A DNA stretch of 64,000 nucleotides from Bacillus sp. B15-48 (lineage in GTDB: Bacteria; Bacillota; Bacilli; Bacillales; Cytobacillaceae), in assembly GCF_016879755.1 (NCBI RefSeq), contig NZ_WOFU01000003.1:533425-597424 (forward strand), in the 5' to 3' direction. Position numbers and translations under genes: made by a program. Under the pieces are notes generated by a model. It saw nothing but the letters and a program-made list of their open reading frames with translations, ran no database searches and had not been told where the DNA came from. Positions 8,932-18,024 of this stretch are shown one piece after another (positions within the stretch are counted from its first letter, which is position 1; each line of letters starts with the position of its first letter).

Positions 8932-9126
8932 TCAAGACCGTTTCTTTTCTCCATTTTCCGGAAAAAGAAAATATGAAATTACTCCTGATAATAGTGCAGC
9001 TCCTATTGCTATGATTAGTCTGACTCCTAATTGTAGTTCTGTATAATCCTTATAAAGCATCCAGATTGCGATAGCTAAAACGATAACCATGATTGGAATG
9101 ACAAATGTAAATTTTTTCGATTTCAA
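8932..9126 (-). CDS. small two-helix membrane protein
   Basis: A 64-residue protein starting with TTG (9126) behind AAGGGGAG. It has two hydrophobic helices (residues 6-25 and 35-54) with a charged loop KDYTELQLG and a basic tail. No family recognised. Confidence 0.55.
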   Translation of the reverse strand: MKSKKFTFVIPIMVIVLAIAIWMLYKDYTELQLGVRLIIAIGAALLSGVISYFLFPENGEKKRS

Positions 9127-9348
9127 TCTTAACTCCCCTTTTTTTCTCTTTCCACTAAAATTGATTCATACTCACTCTTTGCTTTACGCAAAAAAATTCA
9201 TACTCTCTTCTTAACTTTAACATAGAAGCTGATTGTTTTCTCCTTGTTACTACATCGGCTATGGGGCCTGTCTCCCACCCAATTAAAGGATTAGACTAGT
9301 AAGGACTGCCCCCCTGTTTTCGTCATTTTCAACAACTCCTAGCAGCTT

Positions 9349-9400
9349 GGGGTCAGTCCCCCGACGAAGTAACGCTTTACTCCACCGGGGGACTGACCCC
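9349..9400. repeat. family A palindromic repeat
   Basis: A near-perfect copy of the full element, 15 bases from the end of the SagB reading frame. The arms are GGGGTCAGTCCCCC and GGGGGACTGACCCC. Confidence 0.9.
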
Positions 9401-9415
9401 AAAAATTTCAAAAAT

Positions 9416-10988
9416 TCAGCTATGCAATTTCCCTTTTAACCAGGGACGAGGCCGATAGTGACCGACCGGAATCTGGATTAAGCTCGTTTGGCCATGTGAA
9501 TTAAAGTTGTACATGTCATCACACGAATTTGCATCAAAGCCTAGTAATGGATGTCCTCCCATTTCAAGAGCTGATGCCGTTAAGAGCAAACGTTGGACGA
9601 GCATCCCTGCCTCCATTTGTTGAATTCGATACCCTCTGTATCCTAAATCCGCGATCAAGTGATCTTTATCCCCTGCCACATGAAAACAAAGTGGCACTTG
9701 GAACAAATTCACATTTGCAGCAGACATTCCGTACTGCAAACGGAGTCGATGATCATTTTGATCGATCTGATGTAACGTATGATCAGCACGCTTATAATAA
9801 TAAGCACCGTCTGGAATCTCTTCAACATTAGTCAAACAACAATACAGTGAGACACGGGGCTCCTGCTTATTATGTGGTTCATCTAAGTCATTTCGATACA
9901 AGAAAGCGGACGTCGATTCCTGCAGCAAAGTAGCCAATTGCGATTGACTTATCTTACGTAAAACAAAATCCATATCCGGTGAAAACCGCTTTTCACAAAC
10001 GGACGAAAGATCATATGATAATCGCTTCACCTGAGGAAGAGATACCACTTGATCCTCCCGATTTTCCTTCTCCCGCCTCTTTATCTGTCGAAACAATTGC
10101 GTCGATTCCAACATCGACGCTTCATTCATTGTCGTTAACATCGGAAACCTTTTGATTCTCTTTGATCGAACGAAGTAATTTGTTTGAAGCGGTAATAACT
10201 CTCGACACAGCTCGAAGGCGGAAATAAGCTCACCTCTGCCCCCCCCAATTCGTATGCCAACTTGTCGGTTCCACTGTTAGCGGAATCACTGCATACACAC
10301 TCTCCTCTTCTTCCGATAGTCCAAGGAGGTGATTGACGGCCCGATCAAGATATTGAAAGTACACGCCCGAAGAAAAGCCAAACCGTTTTGCGACTTCCAG
10401 CAACTGTCCAATCAACACCCCTGCATCCAATCCTTGCAGACGGTAGGCAAAGTTATTGTATTTATAAAAGTTTTTCCAAAACATCGTTGACACAAAAACC
10501 GTACCAAAACAAGCGGACACATCACAGCGATTGCCAAGGGAACGGGCTATATATGAATCGAAATTCCCTTCTCGCAACAACACCAAACAATGATGTGCCG
10601 CATCATAATGGTACACTCCAACAGGCATATCCTCCATTTTCAGATACACATACAATTCGTTTGGATACAACGCCCCGCCAGAAGGAACAAAACGCCGATA
10701 CGACTGCATAAGTTCTGGTGCATCATCTATGGAGGGCATGGCTGACTGAGACAATTGCGTGAGACCAAATACATACCAAAGAAAATGGCTGATTTTCCGA
10801 AGGTTTGGCTGTGCAGGTGCTTCCGATTTTTCAAGCGTCAGCGGTACTTCTAGAGATAATGGAAAAACAGGCAAGCCACGGTAGAGTTTATATGGAAGCG
10901 GAGCATCTTCCCAATCCACTTCCCAGTCTGGCGGGCTTGCCTTGTCAATGTCAAAATGGAGATTGTGCAGAAATGTCTCTAGACCCAT
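9416..10988 (-). pseudogene. SagB-type TOMM dehydrogenase, frameshifted at a G8 tract
   Basis: Two nitroreductase-like halves (10230-10988, 252 residues; 9416-10141, 241 residues) make up one SagB-type FMN dehydrogenase that would oxidise azolines to azoles in the neighbouring bacteriocin. The first half has RFVPSGGALYPNELYVYL and GVYHYDAAHHCL; the second has a matching YRNDLDEP...VSLYCCLTNVEEIPDGAYYYK. Removing one G from the run of eight at 10239-10246 joins them into a single frame of 523 residues with no stop, and the bases between the two listed frames then translate sensibly (GRGELISAFELCRELL). Both parts are therefore one gene with a one-base insertion, which may be a real mutation, phase variation or a sequencing error. 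Confidence 0.85.
10239..10246 (-). other. homopolymer of eight G, site of the sagB frameshift
   Basis: On the coding strand the tract follows AATT and precedes CAGAGGTGA. With eight Gs translation stops at the TGA; with seven it continues into the second domain. Such tracts can slip in replication or transcription. Confidence 0.85.
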
Positions 10989-11011
10989 CCTCCTACCCTC
11001 CTTATCGCTAC

Positions 11012-12952
11012 TTATGGAAACGGATGTGGATGTGGATTGAGCTGTTCAAACGTCAATGGTTGCTTCGTATACCCAAGTTCCATTGGTACCCGCAGCACCC
11101 TCTCCAGCCCTGTTACTCTCGTAAGATGATGTCCGAAAGTCATTGGCAACATCCCCGGAATCAGTACTTTCACGCAATACAGTCCGTTTCGTTTCGTTTC
11201 CGATGTCGACTGATCCACCACAATCACGTCAAGGTTTAATTGACGAAACTTCTGGAGAATCTCCTGCAAATCATTCGTCAAATCTGCATGTGACGACTTC
11301 CACGTAAATTCCTCAGCAAATGAGCGTAAAGGACGATGATCGTCTAGTAAAAACTGCAGGCGCTCCTCCGCTTGCGGCAAACCGTACAGCATGCCATGAT
11401 CATCCATTTTCGTCACCAAGGTAGGGTCGTGGAACATTCGCACAAACTCCTGCTGATTCTTCTCAAATTTGTCATCAAGCGTCAGCATCATCGCAGCCAT
11501 TTCATGAATCGTGCTTTTCACCGCCCGTACCGGATCCAGATGAGCTCCGGCTGCACAAATGAGATTCAATCCTTTTTGCTTCCTGTTTTTTGCCAGCGCC
11601 CAAACGCTAGGAATTCCATGCTCCATCGTCGAATTATAAAAATAAAGATCGTATCCTCCAACAGCTCGAACTCGGTCAATCATCAATTGCAATTCTTGGT
11701 CATTAGCCGTAGAAGGGTCTAGACGTGGGAGCGGTAACTCCGCATACCAAGTCAGTAAGAACGAATCGCGTTCGACTACTTCCATAATCCCGTAGAAAAT
11801 GGCTTCTTCCATACTGCCTCCTAACGCGCATCCGTTGGAAGTTTCATAGACAAATCCATTTCCACACCCCAAGCTATAATAGGAAAGCAACTCAGGAACC
11901 AAAATCGGACGCTCTTGCAAAAATGAATAACCCCATACCCAATTGATTGGACGATCAGGGTTAAACTGTTCAAATGGAAAACCTGGCCGTTCATACTGTT
12001 CCTTTGCGTGCACACCTACCTCAATAGGATGGAGTGCTTGATCTTTCAGATTACGGTAACGATCAAAAACCACTGTCTTTTTCCCACGAGGATTCGTACC
12101 ACAAGACCGCTCCAAGCCCTCTAAAATGGCGGTTACCTCGCTAATGGCGTATGAATGAGTCCGCCCTGCCACACCTTCGTCCCCTGAGAATAACGGCAAA
12201 TTAACACCCACATCAGCAAAAGGAGGGATAAGATCATACATTTTCCCATTAAAAACACCCGTCCGCTGATCCAAATAGTCTTTAACAAGCACTTTCTTTA
12301 GATCGTCCATTGAACGGCAGCGGTAACTACCGGGAATCTTTAAACTTGGTTTTAGTGAGATTTCCGCTGCATTTGGTGAATCGTCAGGTAATTGACTACA
12401 AACCGGACATAACGGATCAGGCAGAAAAGGATGCCAGGATCTGGTAAATGTTTTTAAATTAATTAAACAGATCCGTCCCTCCGAATACACCTGAACGCCT
12501 TGTAATATCCTCTGTACTTCCACCACAAGTAGGTTGGCAATCTGTAAAATCCCCGTGATCGATAACCACGCGTCACTCGACATTCCCCCATCCTCAGCTA
12601 GTCTCTGTTGTATCCCCCACATCTCTTGACGATCGCGTCCTGCCATAAGAAACCGGATATCCGCACATTGCGAGCACCCTTGTGTATCACCGCGAACAAA
12701 TGGTCCAACGACACCTTCTCCAAATGAAACGAAGCCTCGGAGCCAAGGGACGCCACTTGGACGTAACACCTCTTCCGCTTTTTCATGAACAGAAGGATTC
12801 CAACCATCGTCCAAAACAAGAACTAAATCAGTCGCTTCAGGTACTGCTGCCTTGAAATCAACTTGACGAATGACCTGGTATTGAGCGGTCAATTCTTCAC
12901 ACACGCGGTCAGCTAGCCTACCTTCACCGACAACCACCAGAACTGCACTCAC
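11012..12952 (-). CDS. TOMM cyclodehydratase, fused leader-binding and YcaO domains
   Basis: A 646-residue fused cyclodehydratase that turns Cys (and perhaps Ser/Thr) of the precursor into azolines using ATP. The N-terminal third is an E1-like domain with a zinc tetracysteine site (Cys93, Cys96, Cys182, Cys185 in GCSQC and CPVC). Residues ~220-646 form the YcaO domain: ATP-binding acidic residues lie in SEVTAILEGLER and GGSMEEAIFYGIMEVVERD. The C-terminus ends in the proline-rich NPHPHPFP tail needed by YcaO enzymes. It overlaps the upstream ThiF-like gene by four bases (ATGA), and the dehydrogenase gene follows after 23 bases. Confidence 0.9.
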   Translation of the reverse strand: MSAVLVVVGEGRLADRVCEELTAQYQVIRQVDFKAAVPEATDLVLVLDDGWNPSVHEKAEEVLRPSGVPWLRGFVSFGEGVVGPFVRGDTQGCSQCADIRFLMAGRDRQEMWGIQQRLAEDGGMSSDAWLSITGILQIANLLVVEVQRILQGVQVYSEGRICLINLKTFTRSWHPFLPDPLCPVCSQLPDDSPNAAEISLKPSLKIPGSYRCRSMDDLKKVLVKDYLDQRTGVFNGKMYDLIPPFADVGVNLPLFSGDEGVAGRTHSYAISEVTAILEGLERSCGTNPRGKKTVVFDRYRNLKDQALHPIEVGVHAKEQYERPGFPFEQFNPDRPINWVWGYSFLQERPILVPELLSYYSLGCGNGFVYETSNGCALGGSMEEAIFYGIMEVVERDSFLLTWYAELPLPRLDPSTANDQELQLMIDRVRAVGGYDLYFYNSTMEHGIPSVWALAKNRKQKGLNLICAAGAHLDPVRAVKSTIHEMAAMMLTLDDKFEKNQQEFVRMFHDPTLVTKMDDHGMLYGLPQAEERLQFLLDDHRPLRSFAEEFTWKSSHADLTNDLQEILQKFRQLNLDVIVVDQSTSETKRNGLYCVKVLIPGMLPMTFGHHLTRVTGLERVLRVPMELGYTKQPLTFEQLNPHPHPFP

Positions 12953-14901
12953 CGCGAATCCTCCTCTCGAAGCAATATACCGTAGACGCCAACCAGGTCT
13001 TTTTTCAAAAGTGGTTCCAATTCTAGTTCGAAAACGAACAGTTCCTTGTCATTCTCTGCCAAAACTTCCATAGCAGACTGTAAGATCTCGGTCTGTGGAG
13101 TTTCTTTCATTGAAGAGATGAAAAGGTTTTGTGGTCCCTTATCTTCTAGTAAAACGGATGAATCCGTCCGCGCTAGCGTTGATTGATTCTTTTCATCGAT
13201 TAACGCCTGTTGTAATGCTTTTTTCAATGCCATTGTCGGATTCAAACCTACACTGACATACCAGCAATCATTGTTCCCTACCCATACCACAGGGAAGCCG
13301 GACACTTTCTTTCCTAAACCGATGGTCGGTGCACCCTGTATCGTTTTTAGCGCTCGTAAATAATACCGGCAATGTTCATCTTCAACATCATTAACCTGTA
13401 CTTGAGAAATAACATTTTTCCCAATGGCGAGTTGTTTGTTTAATTCCTCTGTTAAACACTTTTGTAATCCGCGGCAAACAGCTTCTGCCATTGTTTCACC
13501 CGCTCCGACACCAATAAATTCTCCGCATTCTACGCTACTTCCCCCGGTTTTACGTTGTCGAGGAAGAGTTGAAACCAGCACATCGACCATCCGTGATCCA
13601 TACGCTTCGATTCCAACTAGCCCCGCTTCTTTCCGGGCCTCCTCATGAGTGAGTTCTGAACAGACTATACTTGGTAACGTCTCTGCAGGTCCCTTTGACA
13701 ACGGATCAACTGCCTGAACACGGCACTGTGCTAACGGCAACTGCTGTAAATCTTCTTCTCCTAAAATATGAAAAACACCTGATTCCGCCGATGTCAATTG
13801 ACCAAAGTACAGAAGTAACCCGCTCGGTCCCTCTCTCCTTGAACTTAATTTAATCTGGAGATCAACGTCTTGAACCCATTTTGCTGTAGCACGTCCGGTC
13901 ACTAGTGGATGAGGCATAAACGGATGCCACTTTCCTTCCAACGTATCTAAATCAAGCAAGAAAAATTGGTTCCTTTGTTCGGATTCAGTTACTCTCGTCA
14001 TGTGCTTAAACAGTTCAAACACAATCGTATTGGCCAACATCGCTCCTGCTGTCGATGTAAAACTATGCGTTTGCTCGTTCTTTTCAAACACAGATTGGTG
14101 TATGCTTCGCCACGCAGATTCCCAACATCCTTCAGAATCTGGATGAACGAGAGGCCCTGCCAGCCCCACTTGATGCAGAAAGATTGCAGGAAGAAACAAC
14201 TTTTTCTCTTCCCTACAAATCTTATGAAGTCCTCGTAGTTCGTCTACATCAGCCTCCTGCGACACGTACAAGATTGAATCAAACGTCTGGACGACTTCCC
14301 GCCAAGAACAATCTTCCGCTTTTTTTACGGTGACCTCCTCTACTGCGACCTCAGAGTCTGATTTACGAACATGTTTCACCAATTCTTCTAACCGTTGCCG
14401 ATTGGTCGGTACTGAGTCTGTGATTAGCACATGGAGCTTTGGCAACCCAGATTCAAGCAAGGAAGAAACGAGCGAAATTAAAAAAGGTCCAGAACCGATT
14501 ACCAACACTTTGGCTTGCCGATAAACTTGAAAACGGTATGCACCGGAATTTCCGAAACTTTCCAAAAACTCGATTTGAGAAGCATACTTTTTAACAACCT
14601 GATTCGCCAATTGATGCGGTTGGTCCTGACTTACATCCCGAACAAATCCGTTTTGATACAGCACCTCTGCAATTTCATACACACGATCTCGATATGGACC
14701 AGGCAATCCGTTTGTCAGATTCCCCAATGTGTGCTCCCCATTGAACATCGGAATCAGCTTAGTCACCCACTGTTCAATCGTACTTCCTTTCATATGAAAC
14801 GAACTTAAATTATTTCGAAAATACACACCACCGTTAGAATCGGGGAGAAAAAAAGTGTCTCTTTTCACTTTTAAACGCATAGCAGGCTTTAAATTTTTCA
14901 T
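12949..14901 (-). CDS. ThiF-like thiazole bacteriocin maturation protein
   Basis: A 650-residue protein of the type found in Bacillus heterocycloanthracin clusters (ocin ThiF-like). Residues ~25-95 look like a winged-helix precursor-recognition element (FHMKGSTIEQWVTKLI and LYQNGFVRD). A Rossmann-like E1 segment follows (AKVLVIGSGPFLISLVSSLL, residues ~131-150), but the rest lacks the zinc Cys pairs of the next protein. A docking role that presents the precursor to the YcaO partner is inferred from related systems. The start ATG is preceded by AGAGGTG. The gene begins about 100 bases after the 3' end of the group II intron. Confidence 0.85.
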   Translation of the reverse strand: MKNLKPAMRLKVKRDTFFLPDSNGGVYFRNNLSSFHMKGSTIEQWVTKLIPMFNGEHTLGNLTNGLPGPYRDRVYEIAEVLYQNGFVRDVSQDQPHQLANQVVKKYASQIEFLESFGNSGAYRFQVYRQAKVLVIGSGPFLISLVSSLLESGLPKLHVLITDSVPTNRQRLEELVKHVRKSDSEVAVEEVTVKKAEDCSWREVVQTFDSILYVSQEADVDELRGLHKICREEKKLFLPAIFLHQVGLAGPLVHPDSEGCWESAWRSIHQSVFEKNEQTHSFTSTAGAMLANTIVFELFKHMTRVTESEQRNQFFLLDLDTLEGKWHPFMPHPLVTGRATAKWVQDVDLQIKLSSRREGPSGLLLYFGQLTSAESGVFHILGEEDLQQLPLAQCRVQAVDPLSKGPAETLPSIVCSELTHEEARKEAGLVGIEAYGSRMVDVLVSTLPRQRKTGGSSVECGEFIGVGAGETMAEAVCRGLQKCLTEELNKQLAIGKNVISQVQVNDVEDEHCRYYLRALKTIQGAPTIGLGKKVSGFPVVWVGNNDCWYVSVGLNPTMALKKALQQALIDEKNQSTLARTDSSVLLEDKGPQNLFISSMKETPQTEILQSAMEVLAENDKELFVFELELEPLLKKDLVGVYGILLREEDSR

Positions 14902-15004
14902 TCCACACCTCTATCCATGAACTGTCCTCAATTGAATCACTTTTATTCTTCTTTCCACCTTTATCCTATGTACCCCAATTTGTCTCTTATGTATAAAATT
15001 AATA

Positions 15005-17174
15005 ATAAAGTAGGGAAACCTTTCACAAGGCTCCCCCCTTATCAAACCGTACGTGCCCTATTAAGGCATACGGCTTACCAACGTGTTACATTGAATACTT
15101 TGCTATTCTTTGTGCATAGTTCATTTTGCGAACGCGGTCAGGTGTATAATACTCCCTTCCGCGTTCTTTTGCTTTTTGGACCTTCTTTTGTTGTTTCTTC
15201 TCTTGGCTCTTCTTCATATAATCAATGTAGGATTCTGGAGTATAGCCATATTGTTTTCCGTAGTAATATTGAAAAGTCGCTACCAATCCGATTCGAACGA
15301 AGAACTCGATATTCCATTTCGTTGTCATTGTCCACCCTTTTCTTTGACTTGGGTGTTTATGAATCATGCATACTCGTAACCTTCTTCTAATATAGCCATC
15401 AATTGCCTTTAATTCATTTCCAATGACATTAAAGTAGCAGTTGCTTTTTAATCCATATTCTTCGTTTGCCTTTATTGCTTCCCAAAGAGTTAGAAAGTAA
15501 TTTACTTTTCCTCTAATTACAGGATTTACTTTCTCTATCCAAACCTCTTTACTATATGTAAAGGTCTTTCTCGTTTTGGTTTTTATCTTTTGGCGAAAGT
15601 CATCCCATGTGGACTCTTTAGGTTTAGCTATGAAGTATGGTTTTCCATCTTTCTTTCGGTTTCTCCAGTGTTCAAAGGTGAATCCTAAGAAATCGAAATC
15701 ATCATGGTTAAAATCCACGACTTTGGTCTTCTCGATAGAGATTTCTAAGCCCAATTCTGCTAGTTTGCCTTTGGTAATTTGTTCGGCTCGTTTGATGTCT
15801 TCCTTTGTTTTCGCAAATAGAAGAAAATCATCCGCATAACGCACAAAACGAATTCCATTAAGGTCTAGTTCCCAATCTAATTCATTTAAATAGAGGTTCG
15901 CAAGAAGTGGTGAAATTACGCCTCCTTGCGGAGTGCCAGAATCTGTTTGATGGAATTTGCCTTCTTCCATATAGCCAGCTTTTAACCATTTCCAGATAAG
16001 GTCTAGGACGGTCCCATCTGCTATATATTTCTGAAGCACCTTCATCAATTTCTTATGTGGAATATTGTCAAAGAAGCCTTTAATATCGCAATCATAGATA
16101 TAGTTATAGCCTTTTTCCACGTTCCACATTATAAGCTGCACTACTCTTTTAGCACCTCTATTTGGGCGGTAGCCACATGACCAGTTGTGGAAAATAAATT
16201 CTTCACATTTTGGTTCTATTACGTTTACTACGGCTTGTTGGACAATGCGGTCTTCAATGTTGGGGATTCCAAGTGGTCGCATTTTTCCATTTTTCTTGGG
16301 AATATACTGTCTTCTGACAGGTGATGGTGTGTATTCTTTCGCTCGAAGTTTCGCAAGAAGTTGATTGATATTCTCGTTCTCGTTAGCTTCGTAGCTTTGA
16401 ATGGTCTCACCATCGATTCCACCAGCTCCATTGTTAGACTTTACCTTTTCCCAGGCAGCCATTAGTTTTCGGTCAAAGAGAATTTGTCCGTAGATACTAT
16501 GCCATTTCAATTTCAGTTCTTGATTCAATGCTTATTCCACACCTTTCATTGTGTACATCCAGTTCGTTTTACCGAGGTAACGTGTTCTGTTTTCATTACA
16601 CACCTCTATTAGAGTAGAACCACGAGGTCGCATCCCCTTCCGTTCGGAATGTGTTTAGTCACATTCTTACTTCCGTACTATGAGAGCGTCTGACTTCTTC
16701 ACTCGTAATGTCAACTTCGAATTACTCTTATATGACACCACCTGAAATTGAGAGTGAAGACCTCACGGGGTCATTACACTTTCCTTCTAAACATACCCAG
16801 CACCTTCACTTGATAAGCTCCCTTTAATCGGCTGGCTCTTTGATTAAAGGACTCCTGTAATTTACAGTGAGGACTTCCCGTTATTCTCGCACAGTCGTCA
16901 ACTTACCCGGCCGTATGTGCTTCACGCTTTCGCATTTGGGTCTGCTTATCCGTCTACGGTTCTCTCGACATTCCGCATCTCCTTCAGACATTACTTCACA
17001 ATAATGCCCTAGATTAGACTTCATAGGTTGTGCCAGCACTCCTATGGGAGGACTTACACCTCCGAGAGAAATAACCTTCCAGGATTCGGGGACCGTTTTA
17101 CCGCCGTAGCGTGTCCCAACCTATATAAGTTAGTTTCTGCAGTGGTCCTGCAAAGGTGCAACTGCCCGTCGCAC
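15005..17174 (-). mobile_element. group II intron, likely class C, inserted behind a terminator
   Basis: On the minus strand the element starts with GTGCGAC (17174), the hallmark 5' end of group II introns. It encodes a reverse transcriptase and ends with a domain V/VI-like region: AAGCCGTATGCC...GGGCACGTACGGTTT pairs as a hairpin at about 15040-15075, followed by a second hairpin and a CTACTTTAT end near 15005. Insertion is directly after the T-run of the bacteriocin precursor terminator, the site choice known for class C introns. Length is about 2.17 kb. The 3' boundary is estimated to within a few bases. Confidence 0.85.
15086..16528 (-). CDS. ltrA: group II intron reverse transcriptase/maturase
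   Basis: A 480-residue intron-encoded protein starting with TTG (16528) behind AAAGGTG. The reverse transcriptase domain shows DCDIKGFFDNIPHKKLMK, GTPQGGVISPLLANLYLNELD and the catalytic FVRYADDFLLFAK. A maturase (group II intron-specific) domain follows, with GYIRRRLRVCMIHKHPSQRKGW and RIGLVATFQYYYG near residues 370-440. I see no H-N-H endonuclease domain, consistent with class C introns. All catalytic aspartates are present, so the element may be active. Confidence 0.95.
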   Translation of the reverse strand: MNQELKLKWHSIYGQILFDRKLMAAWEKVKSNNGAGGIDGETIQSYEANENENINQLLAKLRAKEYTPSPVRRQYIPKKNGKMRPLGIPNIEDRIVQQAVVNVIEPKCEEFIFHNWSCGYRPNRGAKRVVQLIMWNVEKGYNYIYDCDIKGFFDNIPHKKLMKVLQKYIADGTVLDLIWKWLKAGYMEEGKFHQTDSGTPQGGVISPLLANLYLNELDWELDLNGIRFVRYADDFLLFAKTKEDIKRAEQITKGKLAELGLEISIEKTKVVDFNHDDFDFLGFTFEHWRNRKKDGKPYFIAKPKESTWDDFRQKIKTKTRKTFTYSKEVWIEKVNPVIRGKVNYFLTLWEAIKANEEYGLKSNCYFNVIGNELKAIDGYIRRRLRVCMIHKHPSQRKGWTMTTKWNIEFFVRIGLVATFQYYYGKQYGYTPESYIDYMKKSQEKKQQKKVQKAKERGREYYTPDRVRKMNYAQRIAKYSM

Positions 17175-17205
17175 AAGAAAAGCCCCTGTTCATGAAGGGG
17201 CTTTC
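17175..17205 (-). terminator. terminator of the bacteriocin precursor gene
   Basis: On the minus strand AAGCCCCT-loop-AGGGGCTT is followed by TTCTT, immediately abutting the GTGCGAC of the intron. Confidence 0.9.
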
Positions 17206-17245
17206 TCTATCGATAACGGCGTTTTTATTTGGAAAGGCAGAATTA

Positions 17246-17548
17246 TCAACCTCCGCAACGTCCGCCACCGCCACAGCGTCCGCCACAACGTCCGCCACAG
17301 TTTCCACCACAACGTCCGCCGCAGTTTCCACCACAACGTCCGCCGCAATTAAAGCAGTTAGAGCAATTAAAACAATTAAAGCAGGTAAAACAACTAAAAC
17401 AACGAAAACAGCTAAAACATGAGAAAAAGAAACCAAGTTGTCGACTATCACCAGAATAGTGTTGATTAGGATCCCAAGGGACCGCCTCGGTTGCCTGGAA
17501 ATCACCAACATTCAACATTTGAAGTTCATTTTGGAAATGATTATTCAT
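17246..17548 (-). CDS. heterocycloanthracin/sonorensin-type bacteriocin precursor
   Basis: A 100-residue precursor peptide. I choose the ATG at 17548 because TGGAGG lies eight bases upstream; an ATG at 17563 overlaps that site. Residues 1-40 form an acidic leader (ELQMLNVGDFQATEAVPWD) of the type seen in the Bacillus Cys-Xaa-Xaa bacteriocin family. The core holds 16 Cys. Nine are spaced every third residue (44-68, mostly CF(S/N)), then six at four-residue spacing in CGGR/CGGN repeats (72-92), and a last one at 98. The Cys are the expected sites of thiazole formation by the genes to the left. The core codons are visibly repetitive DNA. No exporter or immunity gene is recognisable nearby. Confidence 0.85.
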   Translation of the reverse strand: MNNHFQNELQMLNVGDFQATEAVPWDPNQHYSGDSRQLGFFFSCFSCFRCFSCFTCFNCFNCSNCFNCGGRCGGNCGGRCGGNCGGRCGGRCGGGGRCGG

Positions 17549-17767
17549 CCTGCATACCTCCATATTTAAATTAAAAAAGTTCTAACGACAAAAAGGGGGG
17601 CAAAAACGAACACAGCTTTGTAACAAGAGGATTCGAATACTCTCTCCAACAAAATATGAACTCTCCTTGGGTATTGTTACCAATCCAAATGCCCATTTAT
17701 GTTGTTTGAATTGGATGGATAACCGATAACTACAATGGAAAAAGGAACAAATTAACTTTTATCTAAA

Positions 17768-17813
17768 ATAAAAACACCCCAAAGATAGCATTCTCACTAA
17801 CTTTTGGGGTGCA
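17768..17813 (-). terminator. orphan terminator-like hairpin
   Basis: On the minus strand ACCCCAAAAG...CTTTGGGGT is followed by GTTTTTATTTT, a good intrinsic terminator shape. No minus-strand gene lies upstream of it, so it may be a leader attenuator of the precursor or the remains of a lost gene. Confidence 0.6.
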
Positions 17814-17876
17814 GTACAATTAATTTGATTCTCAACGAGATTGAATAAGCCTGATTTTTCATTTGACATTGGAACA

Positions 17877-17920
17877 ACCCCTCATTGAAGTAACGCTTTC
17901 CTCCACCGAGGGGCTGACCT
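17877..17920. repeat. degenerate family A palindromic repeat
   Basis: CCCCTCATTGAAGTAACGCTTTCCTCCACCGAGGGG, with shortened outer arms and a trailing CTGACCTC. Confidence 0.7.
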
Positions 17921-18024
17921 CAATGTCCCAGAATCACAAGAGGCCATTATTGGATGAAGCAGGATAATAGCATATAATAAAAAAAGAGAGGCAGTTGCTT
18001 GAAAAATCGAAAGGGGGGAATAGG

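Larger units (their letters stand above)
17549..18024. other. intergenic region upstream of the precursor
   Basis: About 475 bases without a gene. It should hold the precursor promoter (minus strand) and the uma2 promoter (plus strand). It also contains an orphan terminator-like hairpin and a degenerate family A repeat. No clear -35/-10 pair could be assigned by eye. Confidence 0.5.

Noticed and set aside
6345..9400. CRISPR array suggested by regularly recurring hairpins
   Set aside because: The repeats are single, hundreds of bases to kilobases apart, and have no spacer-like units or cas genes.
17098..17511. Frame of 137 codons and plus-strand frames (17156-17459) over the precursor
   Set aside because: Their Ala/Val/Thr or Pro/Gln repeats are the other readings of the Cys-Gly repeat DNA of the precursor.
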